A stretch of 64,000 nt of DNA, from positions 1,116,001-1,180,000 of the forward strand of contig OY723307.1 in the NCBI GenBank assembly GCA_963210315.1, given 5' to 3'. A program made the translations under genes and the position numbers. The notes beneath the pieces were generated by a model. It searched no databases, was not told the DNA's origin, and saw only the letters and a list, made by a program, of their open reading frames with translations. This DNA comes from Rhynchopus euleeides (lineage: Eukaryota > Euglenozoa > Diplonemea > Diplonemida > Diplonemidae). This document shows positions 1-9,949 of the stretch, in pieces (position 1 is the stretch's first letter; each line of letters starts with the position of its first letter).

Positions 1-970
1 CTGGGCGCACCCCGAAGAGAAGGGAGTAATCGACAAGCTTGTTCATCTCCAGGAAGCCCACATCCGCTGCAAGCGTGTTCAGCACCTTGTCTGCCTCAGG
101 GTGGGATGCGATGCGGCTCTTCAGCTCGTTGTCCTTCAGCACCGTGACCGTTTCACCTGGGGACACAGCGGATGTCATTGTGCTGCCCCCGTCGCGGAGA
201 AAGGTCGAGCCTTTGATGTCGTAGAGCTGCGGCACGACCCGCGGCGACACAACAATGTTGTTGAACAGAGCGTACCTCTCCGTCACCTTGGAGTTCATGC
301 TGTTCCGGTAGGACACGGTGACCCACGAGGTGTATCTCGGGAGCAGCGTCTCGGGGTTCTCCGTGACGTGCTGCAGGAACCCGGGCAGCAGCGCCTTCAG
401 GCTGTTCCCCTCCGCCTCCGTGAGCGATTTGAGGGCGGTGCCCCCGAAGAAGTAGAAGCGGCTGCCCCCCTTGCCTGGCGAGGCGAGCTCAGAGCAGACG
501 GGCCCCTCGTTGACGTGGTCGAGGAGAGCGCATGCCTGAAGCGAGCCGGCGATGTCGGCGATGCTTGTCCCGAAGGCGCGTGCGATGCGGTGGAAGAGCG
601 TCGGGCAGTGCACCCTCACTTTGATACTCTTCGGGGTGGTGGGCTGTGTCGGCAGCGGCGACATCCCAGGGGAGGGCGGGAGGCTCTTGGTCTCGCTGTC
701 TCTGTCGGGTGTGCTGCTGCGGGCGTCGTCGCTGCCGCTGTCCTTCCGTGGGGAGACCGCCATGGTGAAGCGGCGCCCGGCGGTGTAGCCACCACTGCAG
801 CCCCGCTCGCAGACGACATCCACCTTCTCCGTGCTTTCGCGCTTGCCAATCGTGTCCGGGACCTTGTGGTCTGCGACAGTCATCAGCGATAGCGCGATGC
901 AGTCCAGCACAGCGGCAGGGGTTGTGTGCTTCTCCACCTGCGTGCCGTAGACATTAGCATTGCAGAGCAT
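1..970 (-). CDS. phosphatidylinositol phosphate kinase (PIPK), C-terminus cut by window edge
   Basis: The frame is open from the window edge to an ATG at 970-968, giving about 323 residues. Visible PIPK landmarks are the glycine-rich loop (PGKGGSRFYFFGG) followed by the kinase lysine (TALKSLTE), the segment TLLPRY, the family signature YDIKGST, VLKDNEL, and KLVDYSLLFGV just before the edge, which corresponds to the conserved DYSLL. The family phosphorylates phosphatidylinositol phosphates on the inositol ring at membranes, for example PI4P to PI(4,5)P2. The N-terminal 110 residues hold a Ser/Pro/Asp-rich linker and resemble nothing I know. An AG with pyrimidines precedes the ATG by roughly 10 to 25 bases on the coding strand. 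The activation loop and catalytic end lie outside the window, so PI4P 5-kinase versus another PIPK type cannot be decided. Confidence 0.85.
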   Translation of the reverse strand, partial: MLCNANVYGTQVEKHTTPAAVLDCIALSLMTVADHKVPDTIGKRESTEKVDVVCERGCSGGYTAGRRFTMAVSPRKDSGSDDARSSTPDRDSETKSLPPSPGMSPLPTQPTTPKSIKVRVHCPTLFHRIARAFGTSIADIAGSLQACALLDHVNEGPVCSELASPGKGGSRFYFFGGTALKSLTEAEGNSLKALLPGFLQHVTENPETLLPRYTSWVTVSYRNSMNSKVTERYALFNNIVVSPRVVPQLYDIKGSTFLRDGGSTMTSAVSPGETVTVLKDNELKSRIASHPEADKVLNTLAADVGFLEMNKLVDYSLLFGVRP

Positions 971-1453
971 CCCTCCCGAACTACAAATGTGCCCTGCGGA
1001 GTGGGTGTGGTTGTGGCGGGTGGTGGTGCTGTGCTGTGAGTGATTTGAAAGGAAGGCACATCATGCCCGTGCTGTTGAAGGGCACACCCTCTGGGCCTCT
1101 GACACTCGGACATCTGGGAGGTATGCCGGGGGAACTTCAAGGATACAGCCCGTTTCATTTCAGTCCTGTGAGAAGGCATGGTTTGGAGATGAATGCTGCT
1201 TTGGAGGAACGCAGACCACACCCCAGCCTGATAAAGCGGCGTGAGTTGAGCGGGGGATCGCCTGCCACAATGCCGGCCTGGAATGCCGACAACAGACGTG
1301 TTTCCCCCCCGTGATGGGGCAACACCCGACTCAGCTGCACAGAAGCAGCAGCACTCCTGACTGCGGGTATACCCGCCGTCCACCGCGATGCGATGCAACA
1401 CCCAACACTCCATACATATCCACAACACACCCAACACCAACACCTCCCAGGGG

Positions 1454-2479
1454 CTAGACAACGCGCACCCGCTTCACCGGGGGCGAAGCTTCGACACATG
1501 CGGGGTCTGCATCATCCACACCACCACCACCACCCCCCTCCGCAGGGAACACCTGCCTGAGGGAGAAGTTAACGCGGTGCGCCTCGAGTATGGGAAAGCT
1601 CTCCAGCAGGTGTGCGGGGCACGACCGCGGCAGCACGCACGGGACGCCGTGGAAGGCCGACCGGGCCTCCCCCACCAGCAGCACCGCGTCGCCTGACCGC
1701 AGCAGGATCGGCACGGGGGGGACATCCCGCGTGAGGCCCCCCAGCAGGAACACCGCACTCCGCCCGACAGAGATGGTCAGCAGCGGGTTCGCCAGAACCT
1801 CTGGCGCCTCGTATGTGTCGGTGTGCCCCATCAGCGTGCTCTTCGCGTTGTAGTAGTTGATGATGGCGCACTGAAAATCCACCCCCTCCGGCAGCCCCGC
1901 CACGCCACCCCTCACCTGCTGGTACTTCCGCTGCGCGATCTCCGCAAGCTCCGGGGGGAAGGGCGACGCCACCCCCCTGTCGTACGTCTTCTCCGTCCAG
2001 TTGTAGAAATAACCCACAGTCACCCAACGCAGCGCTTTGGTGTGCAGCACTGTGCCCCCCGCACAGGGGGTGCTTTGCACACCCCCGGCAGGACGGGCGC
2101 CGCCCGCCGCCTGAGGGCCAGGTGTGGCGGCGGGCGTCTGCTGCAGCTTCGCAAGCTGCTTCAGGTTGGAGTCGTGCGGCAGGGCGGGGTCTGGGTAGAC
2201 GCACAGCGCCTGCCTTGCGAGCAGCAGCTCCTCCGCCTCCGTCAGCAGCCCCGGCAGGAAGTATGCCCCCTGGGGAATGCCCGGGTGCCCTGCGTGGTCC
2301 GCAAGGTGCACCGGCTGCCCAGAGGCTGCGGCGGGGGCGCTGCGGCTGAGGATGGCGGAGGTGTCTGGGGGCACCCCGTTGCGCTGCTTGAAGAGGCGTT
2401 CGGCGCGGCGGAAGGCGGTGTCGCCCGTGCCCTGAGGGGGCTGCCCGGCACCGCAGCCCGTAGCGCAGGCAGGTTCCAT
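1454..2479 (-). CDS. ALKBH1: ALKBH1-type Fe(II)/2-oxoglutarate dioxygenase
   Basis: The 341-residue protein carries the AlkB fold signature in order: RWVTVGYFYNWTEKTYD, then INYYNAKSTLMGHTDTYE with the H-x-D iron ligands (GHTD), LTISVGRSAVFLLGG, ILLRSGDAVLLVGEAR, the distal iron-binding His in SAFHGVP, and the 2-oxoglutarate clamp RVNFSLR (R-x-N-x-x-x-R). The N-terminal AFRRAERLFKQRN resembles the start of ALKBH1 proteins, which act on methylated tRNA or DNA bases in nucleus and mitochondria. The middle has a Gly/Ala/Pro insertion of about 35 residues and the C-terminus a poly-Gly/acidic tail. The start is the first ATG after an AG (CAGCAG) 15 bases upstream. No introns are evident. The family assignment is firm; the substrate is not predictable. 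Confidence 0.9.
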   Translation of the reverse strand: MEPACATGCGAGQPPQGTGDTAFRRAERLFKQRNGVPPDTSAILSRSAPAAASGQPVHLADHAGHPGIPQGAYFLPGLLTEAEELLLARQALCVYPDPALPHDSNLKQLAKLQQTPAATPGPQAAGGARPAGGVQSTPCAGGTVLHTKALRWVTVGYFYNWTEKTYDRGVASPFPPELAEIAQRKYQQVRGGVAGLPEGVDFQCAIINYYNAKSTLMGHTDTYEAPEVLANPLLTISVGRSAVFLLGGLTRDVPPVPILLRSGDAVLLVGEARSAFHGVPCVLPRSCPAHLLESFPILEAHRVNFSLRQVFPAEGGGGGGVDDADPACVEASPPVKRVRVV

Positions 2480-2499
2480 GGGGTGGGGTGTGCCTGCTG

Positions 2500-3861
2500 T
2501 GCTACGGCGGCCAAGTAGCCCGCCAGATCATGGAGGGCGGTGTGGGCCTGTGGTGAGGGGGAGTGGGTATGTGCGAGTGTGTGCTTTGAAACCAGTGTTT
2601 TGTGCAGCGCAGGGTTCCTGCAAGGGTACTGTCCATGCCGAGAGGGGGTGGGGGGTGGGGGTGGGGTGTGAGCGTGTGCGGGTCGTGTTGTGTGGAGGGG
2701 GGTGGCATCAGGGGAGGGGGTGCAAAACCTCTCCCGTCCTGGCCCTTTCGTTTCCCGATTGATGCAGCCAAAAAGGGTGGGGTCGGGGGGAGGCTGTCGA
2801 CAGAACTGGTGCCGTGTGAGTCGAGCCTGTTCATACCCTTGGAGAGATGCGATAGCATCACCTACCCTCCACGGTGTGTCTCAGGATGCAGAGGCTGTCT
2901 CTGCGCCACACCGCCACCCACGTGGCACACCACGTGAATGGCACTGACGCGTCAATAGATTTGCTGTGTGTAGGTCAAATCGAGCGACATCTGATGACAC
3001 ACGCATGGGATCTTATTGGCTCGGTGTAGAACACACCGAACACCTTGCTCTCATGTAACGTTCATGTGTGGACACACACAGGGGTTTCGATATCGGCAAG
3101 TTTCGGCCAAGTATGGCGTTTACCTCAAACGCAAAGGTGAAATGTACCAAAAACGCGCCATTTTGGGACCGTAGCGAAGACACTTCCACAGACGTTACTC
3201 TTTTGATTTTCGTGTAAGTTGCACCAAGCTGCAGGGAACAGACAATAACAAGACATTTGCCGTCCCTCCAAGAATCGATGATATATTGTTGGGGAAAGGG
3301 GATGCAGCAAAAAGATAAGGCGGTGTTTGTGCGCCAAACCCGGGCTGCTAAAAACACAGCAACATCAACAACAGCAACAGCAGAGGGAGGGGGCCTTGTG
3401 CGGGTTTCGCTCCAAGTGCAGGAAAGCCGCACACACACACACACACCCTCTCTCTCTCTCTCTCTCCCCCTCCTCCGCCACGCATTTTTGATGCCACTGC
3501 TCTCACTCAGAGCACAGGCGACACCACTCCCCCAACAGGTCTGACGAAGCTGTGTGAAGTGAGGTGTGTAGCGTTGCAATGCAGCTAAACGGGCAGGAAA
3601 GTTCCCCTTGCTGTTGGTCAACCGCCGAACTATCAAGAAAAGTATTAAGCCACACCTCCCCATGATACAGGTGCCACGCATCATGCATGGGGTGGTGGGG
3701 TGAGTGTATATGAAGCGGTTTATGTTTGTGTTACTTTGTTGCACAGCCTAGGGCTAGCTGCCTTGGAGCCTCGTGATCCGCCGTTGTTTGTCTGAGTGTG
3801 TTACACTGCATCGGATGTTAGTTGATGGCACGATCGATAATAAGCGTTGAGCCAGTTCTGA
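2500..3861. other. intergenic, low complexity, no gene seen
   Basis: G-rich runs (2640-2720) lie upstream of the ALKBH1-like start and may supply its polypyrimidine tract on the minus strand. A CA/CT microsatellite spans 3430-3475. At 3300-3345 there is a short match (AAGATAAGGCG...CCCGGG) to one end of the dispersed element found whole at 7261-7433 and 14011-14180. No open frame here has protein-like composition. Confidence 0.6.
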
Positions 3862-4743
3862 GCCAGTTCCCAGGCCTGTCGCTAACTTTTCGATTTTGGA
3901 GATTTGGTGGGTTGACGCTCCTGTTTTGGGGGGGGATCAGGGGGGAAAACACTAGGGGTCAATTTTTCTCGCGCGCGCTTCGCGCGCGCTCGTGTTGTTG
4001 CCAAATTTTCCCATCGGTGGACCACTAGGTGGGCACGGTGTGAGGCGCTGGGTTCCTTCCGTGGTTCCTCTCCTGCTCGCGCCGTCGGGTGCCGGAGGAA
4101 ACCAAAAAATGGCTTTCGGGACCATGATTTCGACGCTGCCCCCTGATATGTCACGGCCGTCAAAGCGCAAGGACTTGGTTACTAGACGGGCACGCGAGAT
4201 GGGGGGTCTGGGGGGCAGAGCCCCCCAGCCGCCGGAGGCCACGGTAGTGAGCATCTGTTCATTGTGGGCGTACAGATTCTGTGTGAGTTGGCTGCGTCCT
4301 CCTGAGGCTACTGGAGTGGGTGGATTCCCTGACCCGGTGGGAATCGAATGACTTGAGTACGAGACATACGCCACAGGGGGGTCTGGGGGGCGGAGCCCCC
4401 CAGCCGCCGGAGGCCACGGTAGTGAGCATCTGTTCCTGCAAAACCATACTCTCTTCGACGTCGACCCAGTGAAAGTGGGTTGACGCTTGGTCGACGCTTG
4501 GTGAGCGTCGACCCAGTGTAACCGGGCCAACGCTAGGTTAGCGTCGACCCAGTGTAATAAATGGGTTGACGCTTGGTCCAGGCTTGAATGGCAACCCAGT
4601 TCCACTAGGTCGACGCTCCAAGCCTCGACCAAGCGTCAACCCAGTCCACTGGGTCGACGCTGGGTCGACGCTTTTTTATGGGGGGGGAAACCCAAAATCA
4701 CTGGGTCGACGGTCGACGCTTAGCGACATGCCTGGCCAGTTCC
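3862..4743. mobile_element. Mutator-like non-autonomous transposon, copy 1 (element 3871-4734)
   Basis: The element begins CAGGCCTGTCGCTAA and ends TTAGCGACATGCCTG, which are inverted repeats with one mismatch. It is flanked by a perfect 9-bp direct repeat GCCAGTTCC at 3862-3870 and 4735-4743. It is 864 bp with no transposase. Contents: a GC hairpin (TCGCGCGCGCTTCGCGCGCG) near 3968, two copies of the dispersed GGGGGGCGGAGCCCCCC hairpin unit (about 4203 and 4381), and a block from 4455 to 4715 built from repeated GTCGACCCAGT/ACTGGGTCGAC words. A 9-bp duplication is typical of the Mutator superfamily. The second copy at 58761-59624 is nearly identical and has the same length. Confidence 0.85.
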
Positions 4744-5689
4744 CAAAAGAGGGTGGGGGGGGGGGGGGGGTTTGGTCGTCGGGAGTGAATGGAAAAGCAA
4801 GTCGCCTAGCAAGTCTCCCAGCACCTTCTTGCAATGTTAGCCCTTTTTGTAGTCACTCAGGCGGGGGGGATTCTGACCGCACCATTTTGACCAAATCCCG
4901 ATCAACCTCTCCGCACTGATGGGCAGCAAGAGTAAAGCAAAGGGGCAGGGGGGATCAGCGGGGACGAGACGCTGGGGTCGATAGGGGAAGTCCCAATCGC
5001 GATGCCGAGGGACGTGTGGGTGGTTTGATTTGTTAGTCCGAACCCGTCAGGGGTTCAGAGAGAGAGTGCGTGTGTGGGAGTCGGGGTGAGGAAGAGAGAA
5101 GGTAGCAGCATTGGGGGCAGGAGGGGGGGGGGGGCGGACGCCTTCGCACACCCTCTCTGTGTCAGCAGGTGCCAAATAGAGGGCCTTCGATACCCGTTCG
5201 ATACACCCTGGGCAGCGAAGGGGCTCAGTATGATACCATCGTCGATCGCGAGAACACCCCACACGCCAGCAGCGGGTGTGGTGCGGTCCTGCATGGTCTG
5301 CGTAGCAAAGTTGCTTGCGTTGTTAGCACAACTCCAAAAACAAAATGTGGGGAAACCCACTTTTGATGCAAAGCTGACCGAAGCGCACCCATTGGTTTGG
5401 AGGTGGACATAGGGAACCCACAAAGAGGAAGAGATACGGTACAGCGATGATGCAAGCGTGGTTGAGTGGTCGACTTGCCGCCCCTCCAGACCACGAGTGA
5501 TGGTGTAGATATCAGGCGATGTCGTGGTGGGTGTGAGGCGTGAACCTTGATGTGTACGCGCCGTTTACAGGCCGACGCCCTCGCTGAACCAAACTGCCAC
5601 AGAGAGCGCACCGGAATGGGTGCATGTGGCACTCCCGAAAGGACAAAATGGGGAGGGGGGTTACGTTTGGATTCACTGAAAATCCTTCA

Positions 5690-6850
5690 AAACCCTTTTA
5701 ACCTTTAGGTACCTAGCGACACACATGTGTGTCGAAAAGTCAATTTTTTTTCGCACTGGGCAACCATATGCTTTCCACTACGAATTTTTGATCGATTCTT
5801 TTTATGGTGAACTCAGATGTCGCAGAACGTTGCAAAGAAGCAAGAGAAAAATTACGATGCGGTCTCCCGACGACATTGGTTGCAAGGAAGAAAAATGCAC
5901 TTTTTCGAAAAATCCCGAAAATCGCGTTTTTTGGGTTTTGGGGATCTTTTTCTCCATTACCAGTAACAGGGACTGTACTCCACCTTTTTCCTCGATTTTT
6001 TTATGGTGAATTGTTTTGGTCTCGAAAAAGCGCGTTTTCGCCATGTTTCGAAAATCCGGGGGGGTGCAAAAAACTGGGCTGCGTAACACAACCTGGAGAG
6101 GCCTTCCCAATTTACATAAATAGCCCCACTATCGCCAGAAGAAAAAATTTCGGAAAAAAAATATTCTCGGAAACGGCCAGAGCAGCGCGTTTCACGACAA
6201 CAAATTTTTCGAAAAAAGTCCAAAATTGAAAATTTTTCCTGCCGAGACCAAATATGGAGTCCACCTATTTCCAGGTTTTGGTGGTTTTTGGCCACCCGGG
6301 GGTCCTGCATCTGTGGCCACAGAAATGGCCTCGAAACACCCCCAGGCACCCAAAAAACGTGTTTCTGGAAAGATATGTCCCAAAACTCCCCGAAAGTCAC
6401 ATCTGGATCTGGTGACCCGACCCCACAGACCCTGCATTTTACACCTTTTTCACCGGAATATTGGGTCAGCAGGCAAAAGTCGAATTTTTTGGAATTTTTC
6501 AGAAAATCTTGGCATCGTGGAATGCGCTGTCCCCGTTCTGCCCGAAAAACGCATTTTTCGGACTTTTTTCTCAGATCTGGGGGTCTGGTTCAGATGTGTG
6601 GTTGGGCCCCATAACCGCCCAAAAATATTTTGGGTGGTCATTGCGAGTGGCCGGCCGTGAAAAAAAAATATTTTTTTTCTCAAAAAAAAGTTGATTCTCG
6701 GATCGTTCTGAAACAACGCAGTTCACCATAAAAAGAAATTCTGATTTTGGTGGAGTGGAAAAATCCTTACTGGGGAAGGTGGCCAAAATCCCGGATTTTG
6801 GGTGAATTAAGTCGCCCCCCCACCGGTCTCAAAAGGTTAAACAACAAAGG
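5690..6850. repeat. A/T-rich palindrome-laden element with inverted ends
   Basis: This AT-rich island contrasts with its GC-rich surroundings. The word TTCTTTTTATGGTGAAC at about 5797 recurs inverted at 6721-6737, and part of it again near 6000. Weaker inverted words (CTTTTAACCTTT near 5694, AAAGGTTAAA near 6833) lie outside. The interior is filled with short words of the type CGAAAA/TTTTCG and no frame looks coding. A non-autonomous transposon is the likeliest reading. The boundaries are approximate and no target duplication was identified. Confidence 0.4.
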
Positions 6851-7260
6851 GTTTGGAACGACTTTGAGCTGTGTTCAGGCCCGCCCCAATGAAGGGAACA
6901 GGGCTCAAAATCGTACTCCTTTCGCTATAATAAGAGAAACACCCTGCCCAGCAACTGCAAAAAGGCAGATCCGGGCTACTTTTTGTTGAGCGCACACTCC
7001 TGTGTCAAAGGCTGTGTAAGCCCCTGTGAAGTGGCATGAAGGTGATCCTTATAAAGCTTCAGTCGTACGATTTCCTTCGTTACTTCGCGACTTCGCTACG
7101 CTTCGTCGCTCGTAACTAGTAAAAAAAAAAAGAGGGAAATATTCGGTCCGGTGATATTACCTTTGTGGGGTGCGAGGGGGCAGGAGGGGTGAACGGAACG
7201 AAGTGTGTAATTTCTTCGAGCGCAGAACAGCCCCTCCCTTCCCCACACATCAGTCCTGAA

Positions 7261-7433
7261 TAAGATAAGGCGTTGTTGTGCGGCAGACCCGGGTGAACAA
7301 ACCGCGCGTTATTCCTTTTTTTTGCCTGATGAATGTTGGTGTGTCTGTGCGCACATTCAAAGCAACAAGGCAAGGGTACATTCCGCACTGCCACCAAAAC
7401 GCTGCCAACTGTCCTTTTCACTGTGACAAGGGT
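7261..7433 (-). repeat. dispersed ~175-bp element, copy A
   Basis: Read on the minus strand this segment matches 14011-14180 on the plus strand over its full length at roughly three quarters identity. Shared landmarks are TTGTCACAGTGAAAA, GTTGGCAGCG, CTTGCCTTG, CATCAGGCAAAA, GGTTTGTTCACCCGGGT and AACGCCTTATCTT. Only the CCCGGGT...CTTATCTT end is seen at 3300-3345. There is no coding potential; it is probably a MITE or SINE-like sequence. Confidence 0.6.
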
Positions 7434-7636
7434 TCTTGTTATCGTGAATGAAGCAATAAAAATATCAGAAATAAGTGAGGATACGAGGACGCGGGTATAG
7501 TTGGCGATCCGACCACCACCTCCACCCCCGCCTCAACCAACTCCCACCCCTACACATCGCGGTACACGAGCCTCCTGCGCCTGCTGTCGTTGGTATCGGT
7601 ATCGCGCGTATCGAAGAGCATTGTGCTGGCCTCCGC

Positions 7637-9703
7637 TTAGGGTGGGCGGAGCTCGAAGAGAGTGCCCGGAGCGACACCTGCGACATCGAAGGCACTTTCG
7701 ACAAGCTTCGTGCGGATGGAGCGCGGCAGCAGGTAGCCCGGGGATGCCATGTCCACCTGCATCCACGCAAAGAGACAGGGGCGTCCGCTGTGTGTTGCCG
7801 CCTCACTGAGCGCCCAGCTGATGCGGACCGGCTCTCCCACGACGGTAACAAAGCGCTGGCTGGCGGTGCCGATATCGCCGTGCTCGACAGGCCCGCTTGC
7901 AAGCCCAACGGCGCACGGGGTTGAATGTTGGATGCTCCGGACAAACCGCAGCGAGCTCTCCGCGTGCGACTCGAGGCTGCGGGAGACGTTCCACCCCACC
8001 GCCACCTTGTTGCCCAGCACCGCCACAAGGGTGCCGTGGTTGCGGGCGAGGCACAGCGACACCGCATCCAGCGCCCTGCTGAGGTGCATCCCGGTGTCGG
8101 CGGGCCCCACCCCACCCGCAATGTCCACCACCCCGACCGTCGCATCCGTGGGGCGGAGGTGCGCCACGCCTTCGGGCTGCGCCCAGGCGTTGGCTGGCGG
8201 TGGCTTCGCCACCTGGTCGAGAGGGTCCACCCTCCGCCCCACCAAAAGCAGGGGCCAGACACAGCAGATGGGCACCGGATCCTTCACACCCTTCAGGGTG
8301 ACGGGCTCGGCTGGCCCCGCCACCGCCTCATCGCAGGAGCGCTGCACAGCATCCCACACGGCGGCACGCATGGCCACACCACCCGGCACACAGGCGCTCT
8401 CCAGCCTGGCAGCCACATTCACCGTATGCCCAAAGTAGTCGACACGACGCGTAAGCTCATTCTGTTCGGGCGACACGGGGCCGCTGTTGACCCCCACCCT
8501 CACTGTGAGTCCCCGCCACACACCCCCGCGCTCGGCGCAGATGGGGACCTGGAGCAGGCCTGCAGGCCACGCCGCCTCCAGCAGCGCCATGTGGATGCGC
8601 ATCCCGAAGTTGACCCCCGCGATGGAGTTTTCGAAAGCCACCATGAAGGCATCGCCCACCGTCTTCACCTCATACCCGCGGCACCTCTCAATGACACACC
8701 GGATCGCCTCGTTGTGGGTGCGGATGCCCTTCTTCATCGCATCAGGCGCCGCCTCCCAGATGGTGGTGGAGGCGCGTATGTCGGTGAACACAATCGTCGC
8801 CTCCTGCGTGTGGAGCCCTGGCGCTGCCACTGCGTAGGCCGGGCGCACGTCGTGGGACCGGTGCAGCTCCTCAAACAGCGCATCCGGGAGGTAGGGGCGG
8901 TACAGCCGCAGGTGGGTCTCCAGGGCTCGCAGGGCCTCGCCCATCCCAGGAGGCATCTTGCTTTCATGCGAGTCGAGGATCTCAACCACGCTGTCCACGT
9001 CGTATTCAGAGAGGTGTTTTTCAATCTGGTGCACCGCGTCGATGGTTGACTGCATCGATGCCTTCTCCTGCAGCACCTGCCACGCAAACCCCCGGGTGAG
9101 GTAGAAGTCAGCCAGGAGCACCACGACATCCTGTGCGAGAAGCATCACGCCCATCATGCGCGACATGCGGCAAGGGGGGTCGTCGCAGTCGCAGACGTGC
9201 TGCAGCGTGGTGGTGTCCGGCAAGGCAAACCCAGCCTCCGACATGACGAGCAGCGCCAAAAGCCACGCGCAGGTCATGACGATGGTCACAGTGGTGACGC
9301 GAGTCTCAAGCTGGTTGACAAGAGCCAGGTCGAGGATGATCACCACAAGCTGCCACTGCGAAGGGGTGCCATAGCGTGAGGCGAAGTAGGCACCTGTGAG
9401 GATGGCAGCAGTCCAGCCGTAGGTCCCCATCTCCAGGAGCACGGCGGGGCACTGTCGCTTCCACAACACGTAGGTCAGGATGGCGACGCTGGGGACCACC
9501 GCACAAACCAGGTTCACATAGCGGTAGACCGACCCGGGGTCCAGGCTGAGGAGTGACGTGATTCCGACGAGGCAGCCCAGCACCCCCAGCACGACGGCGT
9601 GCTTCTTCCGCCCCGCTTCCACCTCCGTGTCGCCCTCCGTTGCGATGTGGCGGAAGAGGGGACCGCACATGCACCCGCACAGCCCTGAGAGTGGGAGGGG
9701 CAT
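7637..9703 (-). CDS. membrane class III adenylate/guanylate cyclase, kinetoplastid-like
   Basis: Starting at the ATG at 9703 the protein has 688 residues. Six hydrophobic segments are visible (about 34-54, 62-82, 93-110, 115-131, 136-157, 180-202), then a linker and a cyclase catalytic domain from about 300. The domain has TIVFTDIRAST (first metal Asp, 308), YEVKTVGDAFMVAF (second metal Asp, 351), LTVRVGVNSGPV and VDYFGHTVNVAARLE with the transition-state Asn and Arg. This wording is close to kinetoplastid receptor adenylate cyclases. A second, C-terminal cyclase-like repeat (VGVVDIAGG..., LGNKVAVGWN, VVGEPVRISWALSE) has lost the second metal Asp (GD to GN) and looks catalytically dead. cAMP as product is likely but not proven. 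An in-frame upstream ATG at 9940 would add a low-complexity leader, which I regard as untranslated. Confidence 0.85.
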   Translation of the reverse strand: MPLPLSGLCGCMCGPLFRHIATEGDTEVEAGRKKHAVVLGVLGCLVGITSLLSLDPGSVYRYVNLVCAVVPSVAILTYVLWKRQCPAVLLEMGTYGWTAAILTGAYFASRYGTPSQWQLVVIILDLALVNQLETRVTTVTIVMTCAWLLALLVMSEAGFALPDTTTLQHVCDCDDPPCRMSRMMGVMLLAQDVVVLLADFYLTRGFAWQVLQEKASMQSTIDAVHQIEKHLSEYDVDSVVEILDSHESKMPPGMGEALRALETHLRLYRPYLPDALFEELHRSHDVRPAYAVAAPGLHTQEATIVFTDIRASTTIWEAAPDAMKKGIRTHNEAIRCVIERCRGYEVKTVGDAFMVAFENSIAGVNFGMRIHMALLEAAWPAGLLQVPICAERGGVWRGLTVRVGVNSGPVSPEQNELTRRVDYFGHTVNVAARLESACVPGGVAMRAAVWDAVQRSCDEAVAGPAEPVTLKGVKDPVPICCVWPLLLVGRRVDPLDQVAKPPPANAWAQPEGVAHLRPTDATVGVVDIAGGVGPADTGMHLSRALDAVSLCLARNHGTLVAVLGNKVAVGWNVSRSLESHAESSLRFVRSIQHSTPCAVGLASGPVEHGDIGTASQRFVTVVGEPVRISWALSEAATHSGRPCLFAWMQVDMASPGYLLPRSIRTKLVESAFDVAGVAPGTLFELRPP

Positions 9704-9949
9704 TTTTGGGGGGATGAACCGCGTTGGGTTGACCTGGGTTGGGGTGGGGTGGGGTAGGGTATGGAGGACAGCAGGGGAGAAGTTTCGAAATCGGGTTCGG
9801 TGAGGAGGGGTGGGGGTGGGGGTTTCGCGTTTGGTCTTCGCGGTTGTTTTGGATGCAGCTCTCAGCTCGCCATCCCCTCTCTCCACCCTGCACACACGCG
9901 CGCGCATGGCGCCAGCTGTCCTACATGAACATATCGACACATCTCACCC

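Noticed and set aside
883..1461. 192-codon minus frame upstream of the lipid kinase
   Set aside because: It is in a different frame from the kinase, overlaps its 5' part, and has no domain-like features.
4320..4350. T-loop-like words (ATTCGATTCCC on the minus strand) suggesting a tRNA
   Set aside because: No matching acceptor, D or anticodon arms can be drawn, and the sequence is repeated inside the Mutator-like element copies.
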